Below are positions 26,087 to 32,777 of a stretch of 60,258 bases of DNA, piece after piece. The stretch spans positions 1 to 60,258 of the forward strand of contig JAEUTI010000049.1 of the NCBI GenBank assembly GCA_016788065.1. Direction: 5' to 3'. The translations under genes and the position numbers were made by a program. The notes beneath the pieces were generated by a model that worked only from the letters and a program-made list of their open reading frames with translations, searched no databases and was not told the DNA's origin. Position 1 is the first letter of the stretch. Each line of letters opens with the position of its first letter. This DNA comes from Bacteroidia bacterium (GTDB taxonomy: Bacteria; Bacteroidota; Bacteroidia; AKYH767-A; OLB10).

Positions 26087-27130
26087 ATGTCAGAAGTAAC
26101 AACAACTCCCGCACAACCATCATTTACTGCGAAAGATCTGGTAACCGATCAGGATGTGAGATGGTGCCCCGGCTGCGGTGATTATTCTATATTAAAACAG
26201 GCACAAACTGTAATTCCTGAATTGGGAATTCCACGCGAAAATATTGTATTCATTTCCGGAATCGGATGTTCCTCACGTTTTCCATATTACATGGAGACCT
26301 ACGGTATGCACAGTATTCACGGTCGTGCAGCAGCATTTGCCAGTGGATTAAAAGCAACCCGTCCAGAACTTAGCGTTTGGATGATTTCCGGTGATGGTGA
26401 TTCGTTATCAATTGGTGGAAATCACTTCATTCATTTATTACGCCGTAATTTTAACATAAATCTGTTGCTTTTCAACAACGAGATTTACGGATTAACAAAG
26501 GGCCAATATTCTCCAACTTCAGAAGAAGGAAAAGTTACCAAATCAACGCCATTCGGTTCTATTGATCATCCGTTCAATCCTGCAGCTTTGGCTTTAGGTG
26601 CTGATGGAACTTTTATTGCACGTTCCATGGATCGTGATCCGGTGCATTTGAAAGATATTCTTCGTCGTGCAAACGCACACCAGGGAACATCGTTCGTTGA
26701 AATTTATCAGAACTGTAACGTGTTTAATGACGGTGCATTCGAAATCTTCACCGATAAGGAAACGAAGAAACTGGAGACCTTGTTTGTGGAGAATGGAAAA
26801 CCATTGGTTTTTGGTGCGAACAACGATAAAGGTGTGAAGCTGGATGGTTTCAAACCTGTCATTGTAAATCTTGCGGAAGGTCATTCTGCAAATGATTTAT
26901 GGATTCACGATGAAACAGATCGCGTGAAGGCAGGAATTCTAAGTCGCTTCTTCGATAATCCTAAAAAAGGTGGAGATCACTTCCCACGTCCGTTTGGAGT
27001 ATTTTATACCGAGCAACGTGCATGTTATGAAGATGGATTGAATGCGCAGATTGCTGCTGCACTGGCACAAAAAGGTGAGGGCGATCTCGATAAATTATTA
27101 AAAGGTCGTGATGTTTGGGAGATTCATTAA
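26087..27130 (+). CDS. korB: 2-oxoacid:acceptor oxidoreductase, beta subunit
   Basis: The thiamine-diphosphate-binding subunit of the KorAB enzyme. Cysteines suited to hold a [4Fe-4S] cluster are seen: Cys27 and Cys30 in WCPGCGDYSIL, Cys61 in GIGCSSRFPYY, and one in QNCNVFN near residue 209. The ThDP motif GDGDSLSIGGNHFIH (near 104) with NNEIYGLTKGQYSPTS follows. The length of 347 residues is typical. It starts 30 bases after korA and is closed by a strong terminator, so the two form one unit. Confidence 0.94.
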   Translation: MSEVTTTPAQPSFTAKDLVTDQDVRWCPGCGDYSILKQAQTVIPELGIPRENIVFISGIGCSSRFPYYMETYGMHSIHGRAAAFASGLKATRPELSVWMISGDGDSLSIGGNHFIHLLRRNFNINLLLFNNEIYGLTKGQYSPTSEEGKVTKSTPFGSIDHPFNPAALALGADGTFIARSMDRDPVHLKDILRRANAHQGTSFVEIYQNCNVFNDGAFEIFTDKETKKLETLFVENGKPLVFGANNDKGVKLDGFKPVIVNLAEGHSANDLWIHDETDRVKAGILSRFFDNPKKGGDHFPRPFGVFYTEQRACYEDGLNAQIAAALAQKGEGDLDKLLKGRDVWEIH

Positions 27131-27150
27131 TCCCTTATCATTATCAACAT

Positions 27151-27180
27151 AAAAAGCCCCGCAATTGCGGGGCTTTTTCA
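27151..27180 (+). terminator. Intrinsic terminator after korB
   Basis: A perfect stem aaaaagccccgcaa / ttgcggggctttttc closes 20 bases after the korB stop codon. Its flanking A- and T-runs allow action for the convergent barrel gene as well. Confidence 0.92.
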
Positions 27181-27217
27181 TTGGTTATAGAAGGGGAAAA
27201 GGGGGTCGGAGATAATA

Positions 27218-27772
27218 TCAGAATTTGAATGCAGCACCCAGAGTCAGCCAAGATACACCATATCCAACTTCACCGAAAGCGGCAACTTCAGGTGTGAAGT
27301 AATATTTGGCTCCTGCAAATACGGAAGCATAAGCTGAACTTGAATAATTCGTGTTTACCAACACATTATTCGGAATATCATCGGAATAGTTAAGCACATA
27401 ATAGGCCAGCATAATTCCGGCATAAGTATCGAGCTCTTCTACTTCAAATACATCGTAGTGAAAGGTTCCGCGGGCACCAACCATGAAGTAGTTCCATTTT
27501 TGGCGGTACTTATCAATTTTATAAACGAATCCTTTGTAACCAACATAGCCACCCACACCAATGGTACCACCACCATCGAGATCCACAATACCATGGTCGA
27601 AATGCGCTCCGAAGGCAGGTGTTGTAGTTGAAAAGGAATTAAGTCCATAAGCACCTCCGAGTCCGAAGCCCACACCAATGTTACTGGTACCTTTCGAAAA
27701 GGTGCCATCCTGACCATATGATTGAAGGATGCCGGTGAAAAGGATAAAAGCAATAAGAACTAATTTTTTCAT
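27218..27772 (-). CDS. Small outer-membrane beta-barrel protein
   Basis: The start is placed at 27772, giving a signal peptide that ends QSYGQ near residue 21; the longer frame adds seven residues before it. The mature protein (about 160 residues) is rich in glycine and aromatic residues, with alternating strands such as GTIGVGGYVGYKGF and SAYASVFAGAKYYF, and ends in the aromatic strand YGVSWLTLGAAFKF, typical of a membrane-inserted barrel. No specific family is recognised. It converges on korB across a terminator. Confidence 0.75.
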   Translation of the reverse strand: MKKLVLIAFILFTGILQSYGQDGTFSKGTSNIGVGFGLGGAYGLNSFSTTTPAFGAHFDHGIVDLDGGGTIGVGGYVGYKGFVYKIDKYRQKWNYFMVGARGTFHYDVFEVEELDTYAGIMLAYYVLNYSDDIPNNVLVNTNYSSSAYASVFAGAKYYFTPEVAAFGEVGYGVSWLTLGAAFKF

Positions 27773-27932
27773 GTTTTTAAAAATGTGTTTCATAGTGCAA
27801 AATAAGTCTGTTCTGAGCCAATAAAGGAGAAAGATCAGATTCTTTTATCAACATTGCCCTGTTATTTAATTAAATGAAGGTGGGAATTGTGTTTAATAAC
27901 AGGTATGAATGTCATTTTAGGCATCAATTTTG

Positions 27933-27940
27933 TAAATTTG
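27933..27940 (+). promoter_or_regulatory. Putative -7 element for the LolA-like/YidD-like operon
   Basis: TAAATTTG matches TAnnTTTG and ends 20 bases before the ATG at 27961. This supports the start at 27961 instead of the earlier in-frame ATG at 27874. Confidence 0.45.
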
Positions 27941-27960
27941 TCGCCTCTTTAACCTCAGAT

Positions 27961-28692
27961 ATGAAATATCAGATGCCTAAATCAGTATTAGTTTCATTAC
28001 TGCTAATTTTCAGTGTTTCGCTCACCAGTTTCCTGCCACAGCAGCAAATTGAGCGAATGAGTATGCAGGTTGTTTCCAAATCGTTGAAAAAAGGGCAATC
28101 GGTAACCACGGAAGCCATGGTGTATTATACATCAGAAGATGGTGGACACATGACCACCAAAACACTGAAACCTTTTTTGAGTTACATGATGATTAATTCA
28201 AAGGGTGAATTAAAAATTTACGATCCGAAAGCAAATACCATCCTGATTAAACCGAACAGTGGCATATCATCGCAATCGAGTTTTATGTATTTTATTTTAA
28301 ATGGTCATGCCGGCGATATGGGTTTAAAAGCAGCAGGCTTTAGCATCGGCGACACGCGTTTTGAAAATGGTATGGTGATAACAACCTGGCTGCCTCCTTC
28401 TGTACTGGTTGGCGCCATGGGCAAAGTAGAGTTGGTACACGAAAAATATCTCCCGGTTTATATGGCTTATTTTGATTCCAAAAATGAGCCTTTGCTGAAA
28501 GTATATTACAGTAATTATACGAAAGTAAAAGATGTCAGTTTTCCGTTATCTGTGACTGAATTCCGGTTTACATCACCGGTCGATTCCACCATTGAAAAGA
28601 AGGTTTACTCCAATATAAAAACCAATGAGGCGGTTGATGATACTCAGTTGAATTTTAAAATTCCTTCCAATGCGCAGAGTGTACAGCAGTAA
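27961..28692 (+). CDS. LolA-like outer-membrane lipoprotein carrier homolog
   Basis: I start the gene at 27961, where MKYQMPKSVLVSLLLIF begins a signal peptide; a TAAATTTG element lies just upstream. The 243-residue protein has the half-open beta-barrel pattern of LolA-type proteins: repeated strands with amphipathic spacing, KGELKIYDPKANTILIKP near residue 90, and a final LNFKIPSNAQ, a close relative of the LolA terminal motif. LolA carries lipoproteins through the periplasm, but many distant relatives bind other lipids. The last codons overlap the yidD-like gene by 23 bases, so the two are translated as a pair. Its cargo is unknown. Confidence 0.68.
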   Translation: MKYQMPKSVLVSLLLIFSVSLTSFLPQQQIERMSMQVVSKSLKKGQSVTTEAMVYYTSEDGGHMTTKTLKPFLSYMMINSKGELKIYDPKANTILIKPNSGISSQSSFMYFILNGHAGDMGLKAAGFSIGDTRFENGMVITTWLPPSVLVGAMGKVELVHEKYLPVYMAYFDSKNEPLLKVYYSNYTKVKDVSFPLSVTEFRFTSPVDSTIEKKVYSNIKTNEAVDDTQLNFKIPSNAQSVQQ

Positions 28693-29137
28693 ATTCATTG
28701 TTTTAATTGGAATACTCGGACTCTTTTTCATTTCTGAAACTGTGCATGCGCAATTGAGTTCAGGTGATCTGGGATTAATAGGAGCTCAAAAATTTGAAGA
28801 GGCACAATACAAAAAAAGGGAGATACACTTTCTTACTTCCAAGAGTAAAAGTCCGTTAGTAAAGTACAATCCTGTGACTTTATTTTTCGGATCCATGATG
28901 TATTTTTATCAGGCAGCATTAAGTCCGCAAATTTCTGCCGAATGCCGTTTCCAGTTGAGTTGTTCCAATTTCAGTAAGCAATCGATTTCCCGTTTCGGAT
29001 TATTAAAAGGAATTGCATTGTCGGCTGACAGAATTATGAAATGTAATCGTGTGGCCATGATTGATGCCCGTCCCGGAGATTACGATGTAAATTTCAGAAT
29101 GTTTGACACACCTTCCAAATATCATATTCATCGGTGA
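28670..29137 (+). CDS. Exported YidD-like protein
   Basis: Residues about 60-130 match YidD, the membrane protein insertion efficiency factor: FFGSMMYFYQAALSPQ, then the conserved cysteines Cys92 and Cys98 in CRFQLSCSNF, and Cys125 in IMKCNR. Unlike the usual YidD of about 80 residues, this one has an N-terminal signal peptide (ending VHAQ near residue 28), a charged linker and a C-terminal extension of about 25 residues. That places it outside the cytoplasm or anchored in the periplasm, so it cannot do the usual job next to YidC in the cytosol. It overlaps both neighbours. The function is unknown. Confidence 0.8.
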   Translation: MRRVYSSKFIVLIGILGLFFISETVHAQLSSGDLGLIGAQKFEEAQYKKREIHFLTSKSKSPLVKYNPVTLFFGSMMYFYQAALSPQISAECRFQLSCSNFSKQSISRFGLLKGIALSADRIMKCNRVAMIDARPGDYDVNFRMFDTPSKYHIHR

Positions 29138-30045
29138 GGTTGCTGCTGCTATATTTTTTATTTTTCCCCTTGTTGCTTTCTGCTCAGCAGGATTCCATAG
29201 CACCACTAACATCTGTTGATTCTATTGAAACTATTTTACCGGTAGATTCCATTCAACAGGAGTTGAATTTTATTGCTTACTTAAACAACAGAGGAGAAAA
29301 CCGGGATGCATTGCTTGCACTGAAGCGATTGACAATGACCGGAACAACTTTCAGTGCAGGTCGTACCGATACCATTAATTTTTTTACAGCGTGGAATTTA
29401 CACCAGATCAGGAACAGTGACAGTGCTATATTTTATTTTGATCGCATTTCGGCATCATCCGGATTTTATGATCCTTCATTTTTTTATGGTGTGTTGAACA
29501 GAATTTATTCCAAGCAGTATGAAGAATGCCGCAGCCGGTTAATGGCCTATCAAAACAAAGAATATCAATCGCTCACCAATTTAAATCTTGCAGCACTTGC
29601 TTTGCTTGAAAAAGATTTACCCGCATTCGATAGTTTGGCGAAATCGTTTGATTATAGTTTTTATGCTATCAGTGAAGAGCAAAAGAGTCTGAAGTTATAT
29701 GCCGATACCATTCGCAATTACCCGAAGCGTTCAGCAGTTGTTGCAGGAGTTCTTTCGGCAATAATTCCGGGAGCGGGGAAGGTATATTCAGGAAAGTTAG
29801 GTCAGGGACTGGCAGCATTTCTAGAAATAGCAGCTCTGGGAGGTGCCACAGCTGAGTATTATTTCCGGTCGGGGCCGGAAAGTGCCGGGTTTATCATATT
29901 CGGGACCTTATTCTCTTTATTCTATGTAGGAAATATATGGGGCAGTGCCCTTTCAGTTCATGTAAACAGAAATGATTTTTACCAACGCATCGACAACAAC
30001 ATCATGGTGGATTTGCATATTCCTTTGCGCCGGATTTTTCGTTAA
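29134..30045 (+). CDS. TPR-like protein with C-terminal PGxGxxYxG membrane domain, copy A
   Basis: The start is a GTG in the overlap GTGA with the yidD-like stop. Residues 1-17 are a signal peptide (ending LLLSAQQ). The middle (about residues 40-200) is helical with tetratricopeptide-like spacing. The C-terminal part has hydrophobic helices with the motif IIPGAGKVYSGKLGQGLAAF near residue 212, like those in DUF5683-type proteins. The next gene has the same architecture. A four-gene overlapping array with YidD and a LolA homolog points to one membrane-associated process. No function can be assigned from sequence. Confidence 0.7.
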   Translation: MRLLLLYFLFFPLLLSAQQDSIAPLTSVDSIETILPVDSIQQELNFIAYLNNRGENRDALLALKRLTMTGTTFSAGRTDTINFFTAWNLHQIRNSDSAIFYFDRISASSGFYDPSFFYGVLNRIYSKQYEECRSRLMAYQNKEYQSLTNLNLAALALLEKDLPAFDSLAKSFDYSFYAISEEQKSLKLYADTIRNYPKRSAVVAGVLSAIIPGAGKVYSGKLGQGLAAFLEIAALGGATAEYYFRSGPESAGFIIFGTLFSLFYVGNIWGSALSVHVNRNDFYQRIDNNIMVDLHIPLRRIFR

Positions 30046-30877
30046 TCCGGGACAAACGCGTGCACAGTTCAGCAGAAATGCCGATTCACTTTTTGCAAAA
30101 GGGGAGTGGCAGGATGCTGCATTGGAATATGAACGCCGGATATATTCAGGTGGTGATGCTGTAGATCGTACGTATGCTTTACTTGGGAAGGCGGAATGCT
30201 TAAAACAGACGGGTGATTATGTAGGTGCATTTAAAACTATTGCACGAGTTCCGTACAGCGAAATTAGTGATTCACTGATGGTAGCAGCACGTTTTCAGGC
30301 TGCATTGGTTTCATACCTGGACCGCGATTTTAATCAGGCACATTCGGAGTTGTTACAGATGTCCTTTTTTGCTAAGGATAGCTTGCTGTACAGAGAAACA
30401 CTTTTTCTGCATGTATTGGTTTTAAATGAAATGCGGAAATGGAATGAAGCAAAAACAATTGCTCAAAAAATGGTATTGTGGTCGGATGCTCCATCAGCGA
30501 TAAAAGATTCCTTATTACTTATTGTAAATACAACTTATAATGAATTGAATTATCCAAAGCTCAAGGATAAAAACAAAGCAATTAAATGGGCTACATTTTT
30601 ACCTGGAAGCGGCCATATTTATGCAGGCTATACCGGAGAAGGCATTATGAATTTAACGCTTCAGGCAGCATCTTTAGGATTCATAGGATATCATATTTAT
30701 ATCAGTCATTTTGTGAGTGCATTCACTATTGGTTCCGGTATGTTTCAGCATTTTTATTTTGGTGGGATAAATAGGGTGCAGTTTTTAGTAGATAAGAGGA
30801 ATTATATCAATAACCGGAAGTTTAATGATCCGGTGAAGGATATGGTTGTTGGGATACAGATGTTTTTATATAAATGA
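29972..30877 (+). CDS. TPR-like protein with C-terminal PGxGxxYxG membrane domain, copy B
   Basis: This 301-residue protein begins inside the end of copy A (74-base overlap); the first 31 residues look like a signal peptide ending TRAQ. TPR-type helices follow, with DSLFAKGEWQDAALEYERR near 39 and LGKAECLKQTGDYVGAFKT near 70. The C-terminal membrane part has TFLPGSGHIYAGYTGEGIMN near residue 208, the same motif as copy A. The large overlap with no nearer ATG supports this start but leaves it somewhat open. It is the last gene before the repeat island. Function unknown. Confidence 0.7.
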   Translation: MIFTNASTTTSWWICIFLCAGFFVNPGQTRAQFSRNADSLFAKGEWQDAALEYERRIYSGGDAVDRTYALLGKAECLKQTGDYVGAFKTIARVPYSEISDSLMVAARFQAALVSYLDRDFNQAHSELLQMSFFAKDSLLYRETLFLHVLVLNEMRKWNEAKTIAQKMVLWSDAPSAIKDSLLLIVNTTYNELNYPKLKDKNKAIKWATFLPGSGHIYAGYTGEGIMNLTLQAASLGFIGYHIYISHFVSAFTIGSGMFQHFYFGGINRVQFLVDKRNYINNRKFNDPVKDMVVGIQMFLYK

Positions 30878-30994
30878 GAGAAGATTGATAGATTGCTGCT
30901 CTCAAAATAATTTCCACAGCTGCCTCTGAATCAGTTTTTTGTTCTCATTCTGCTTCTGCTTCTCATTCTGTTTTGCATCTGCCATGCAGGCTTT

Positions 30995-31022
30995 GTTACT
31001 TTTTGCTTGACCAAAAAGTAAC
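30995..31022. repeat. Perfect 11-base-pair hairpin
   Basis: gttactttttg (30995-31005) pairs without mismatch with caaaaagtaac (31012-31022) around a six-base loop. A partial further copy of the right arm (ccaaaaagtc) follows at once. It is the left flank of the nested palindrome. Confidence 0.8.
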
Positions 31023-31033
31023 CAAAAAGTCAA

Positions 31034-31234
31034 GAACAGCATCAGGCACTGTCCTTCCGTGTCTTGTTGTTTTTAGTGAATTATGTTTTACCTTATTGAT
31101 ACTAAGCTGTTGGTGGTTTGCCGTGCGCTGCTTTTTACTAAGACAGTTTTTTTCTAAGAAAAAACTGTCTTGTAAAAAAAGGCGCGAGTCACGGCGCCAG
31201 ACGGCAAACCACCAACACGTGCTGGATGCTGTTC
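31034..31234. repeat. Nested palindromic element
   Basis: Three inverted-repeat layers share one centre. The outer arms are gaacagcatcaggcac (31034-31049) and gtgctggatgctgttc (31219-31234), 14 of 16 paired. The middle arms are tgttggtggtttgccgt (31108-31124) and acggcaaaccaccaaca (31201-31217), a perfect 17. The inner arms are aagacagtttttt (31140-31152) and aaaaaactgtctt (31159-31171), a perfect 13 with a six-base loop. It looks like a MITE/REP-type element or a long structured RNA. Confidence 0.8.
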
Positions 31235-31285
31235 GGTCATTTTAAATGACTGCTCAGAAAATATGCTTAGGGCGGACGGATTATG

Positions 31286-31325
31286 AATTAAGGATTAAGA
31301 ATTAAGGATTAAGGATTAAGGATTT
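31286..31325. repeat. Heptamer array 1, [GA]ATTAAG
   Basis: Five full copies and a partial copy of the seven-base unit aattaag or gattaag. The same unit recurs at 31559, 31783 and 49454. Confidence 0.9.
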
Positions 31326-31558
31326 GGATTCTAGCCGAATAGTAAGTCATTATTCAATTCTCACTTCTTGCTCCTCACTATTCAATAAAAGTATCATGAA
31401 GACAGGCAGAACTATAATTCAGCAGTAGAAATATTAAATTGTGTCCTATAGCAGTTTCAAAATATTGAATAACAAATATTGAATATTACAAATTGAATAA
31501 GGACATAGGGAGCAAAATATTATTCAATTCTCACTTCGTGATGGTCAATATTCAATAG

Positions 31559-31591
31559 GATTAAGGATTAAAGATCAAGGATTAAGGATTT
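31559..31591. repeat. Heptamer array 2
   Basis: Four copies of gattaag with small changes (gattaaa, gatcaag) and a partial copy, followed, as after array 1, by gattt and a sequence like agccnaatag. Confidence 0.85.
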
Positions 31592-31721
31592 TTGGTTACA
31601 GCCTAATAGTGTATCATTCTTCAATATTCAATTCATGCTAATCAAGGATCAATAGAAATATCTTGATAACTTCGAACCAAAAACTTTAGCATCTCCAGTT
31701 TTTCGCACCTCCTCACCCCGG

Positions 31722-31773
31722 CCCTCTCCAGCATAGGCATCCTCCTCCGTGGAGCATTTCGGGCTGGAGAGGG
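31722..31773. repeat. GC-rich palindromic repeat
   Basis: ccctctccagc (31722-31732) pairs perfectly with gctggagaggg (31763-31773) around a 30-base loop that has its own short pairing. Its GC content differs sharply from its surroundings and it resembles dispersed REP-type palindromes seen in many genomes. Confidence 0.75.
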
Positions 31774-31782
31774 AGAGACGCG

Positions 31783-31815
31783 GATTAAAAATTCAGGATT
31801 AAGAACTAAGGATTT
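31783..31815. repeat. Heptamer array 3
   Basis: Degenerate copies gattaaa, aattcag, gattaag, aactaag and a partial copy, beginning just after the GC-rich palindrome. Confidence 0.75.
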
Positions 31816-31972
31816 TTTGTTTGAAGCCAAATAGCTTATCACAATTCAATTTTCAATTCTTGTTAATCATTATTCAATAAAACCATCTTGAAGACGAGAA
31901 ACTACAAACTTTAGCAGCCCCAAAAGAGATCATAAGTGAAAAACGAAATCTTGAAATTTATTTCCCAAACTG

Positions 31973-32028
31973 TGATCGCTGAATACTGATCACTGAGTAC
32001 TGGTCACTCATAACTGATCACTGAAATA
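31973..32028. repeat. 14-base tandem repeat
   Basis: Four consecutive units resemble tgatcactgagtac (31973, 31987, 32001 and 32015), each differing at a few positions. Confidence 0.8.
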
Positions 32029-32135
32029 AGCAGTCATATCTTTTTACAGAGGAACAAAAAATTACCAAATCATCAAATTACCAAATCACCAAATCGATAG
32101 CAGTTACATCTTTTTACTCAGGAATAATAATTAGC

Positions 32136-32157
32136 ACCCTTCGGCTGAGCTCAGGGT
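32136..32157. repeat. Short palindrome with accct/agggt ends
   Basis: accct (32136-32140) pairs with agggt (32153-32157) around tcggctgagctc. The sequence is like a widely dispersed short repeat and its GC content stands out from the AT-rich flanks. Confidence 0.5.
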
Positions 32158-32190
32158 AGCGCATCAGCACATTACCACATCAATAAATTA

Positions 32191-32224
32191 AAAAAGGCCA
32201 TCTCGTTGGAGACAGCCTTTTTTA
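32191..32224 (-). terminator. Terminator downstream of the TM2 gene
   Basis: aaaaaggccatctc pairs with gagacagccttttt with two mismatches around a four-base loop, with A- and T-runs on the flanks. It lies 20 bases past the end of the minus-strand TM2 gene. Confidence 0.8.
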
Positions 32225-32243
32225 TTTGGTTCAGGGTAATTGA

Positions 32244-32678
32244 TTACCACATGAAGAATTTCGGATTATCGATGTACTTATCGATGTCATCATTGATGGT
32301 TCCGATAAGAAGCAGAATCCAGTCAACAAAAGATACGATACCAAGACCACCACAGGTAAGGATGTATCCAATTCCTGTCATGGTTTTAGTTCCCATGTAG
32401 AAACGGTGAATACCAAGTCCACCCAGAAAGAATGCCAAAATGAAGGCAACGATCGGGCTTTTCCCAGCCACCATAGCACTAGCGCTAGATGCAGCAGGAG
32501 CCGCAAATGACGCAAAAGACAAATCTGCAGCACCTGACATCAGGTTTGCAGTTACATCAGTCGACTGTTCAAACATCATATCGATCTTTGCGTCGTCGAG
32601 TTTGTAAGCCTGCGTATCAGCGTATGCGCATACACTGAAAATGCTCAGCAGGAAAGAGAACACGAGTAATTTTTTCAT
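32244..32678 (-). CDS. TM2 domain-containing protein
   Basis: I set the start at 32678 because MKKLLVFSFLLSIFSVCAYA is a signal peptide and a good promoter lies 31 bases further upstream. The 144-residue protein has an exported N-terminal part with no recognised domain. At the C-terminus there is a TM2 domain: two hydrophobic helices joined by GGLGIHRFYMGTK, then GIGYILTCGGLG and VSFVDWILLLIG. TM2 domains are found in many bacteria; their function is not settled. It stands alone with its own promoter and terminator. Confidence 0.88.
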   Translation of the reverse strand: MKKLLVFSFLLSIFSVCAYADTQAYKLDDAKIDMMFEQSTDVTANLMSGAADLSFASFAAPAASSASAMVAGKSPIVAFILAFFLGGLGIHRFYMGTKTMTGIGYILTCGGLGIVSFVDWILLLIGTINDDIDKYIDNPKFFMW

Positions 32679-32708
32679 AATTGAACAGTTTTTTATGTTA
32701 TAACGCCA

Positions 32709-32738
32709 CAAATATAATCACGGTTCTGTACAATACAA
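32709..32738 (-). promoter_or_regulatory. Promoter of the TM2 gene
   Basis: On the minus strand TTG (32738-32736), 19 bases and TATATTTG (32716-32709) match the Bacteroidota promoter consensus in both boxes and in spacing. The expected leader is about 25-30 bases. This is the best promoter match in the window. Confidence 0.7.
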
Positions 32739-32777
32739 TGATTTTTTTATTTTTTTTGAAGATGGATTAACCGGTCA

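Larger units (their letters stand above)
30878..32243. other. Gene-free repeat island
   Basis: No ORF here has coding character; the short frames at 30973-31245 and 31642-31842 run through palindromes and repeats. The island holds a perfect hairpin (30995-31022), a nested palindrome of about 200 bases (31034-31234), three GATTAAG-type heptamer arrays (from 31286, 31559 and 31783) each followed by a similar degenerate sequence, a GC-rich palindrome (31722-31773), a 14-base tandem repeat (31973-32028) and a short palindrome at 32136-32157. These are itemised separately. No transposase or RNA gene is visible. Confidence 0.75.

Noticed and set aside
24212-27130. Pyruvate:ferredoxin oxidoreductase instead of a 2-oxoglutarate enzyme
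   Set aside because: The two-subunit form with gamma fused to alpha is the KorAB layout; pyruvate enzymes in this group are usually one long chain. Substrate is still not proven.
28670-29137. Ordinary cytosolic YidD
   Set aside because: The family core is clear but the N-terminal signal peptide and extra C-terminal part do not fit the normal location, and rpmH, rnpA and yidC are not near.
30973-31245. 90-residue ORF in the repeat island
   Set aside because: It runs through the 11-bp hairpin and most of the nested palindrome, its composition is not protein-like, and no start signal is visible. The frame is a by-product of the inverted repeats.
31286-31325. Heptamer arrays as a possible CRISPR or origin iteron
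   Set aside because: The unit is only seven bases with no spacers, and no replication initiator gene or DnaA-box cluster is near.
31642-31842. 66-residue minus-strand ORF
   Set aside because: It spans the GC-rich palindrome and a heptamer array; no start signal and no coding bias.
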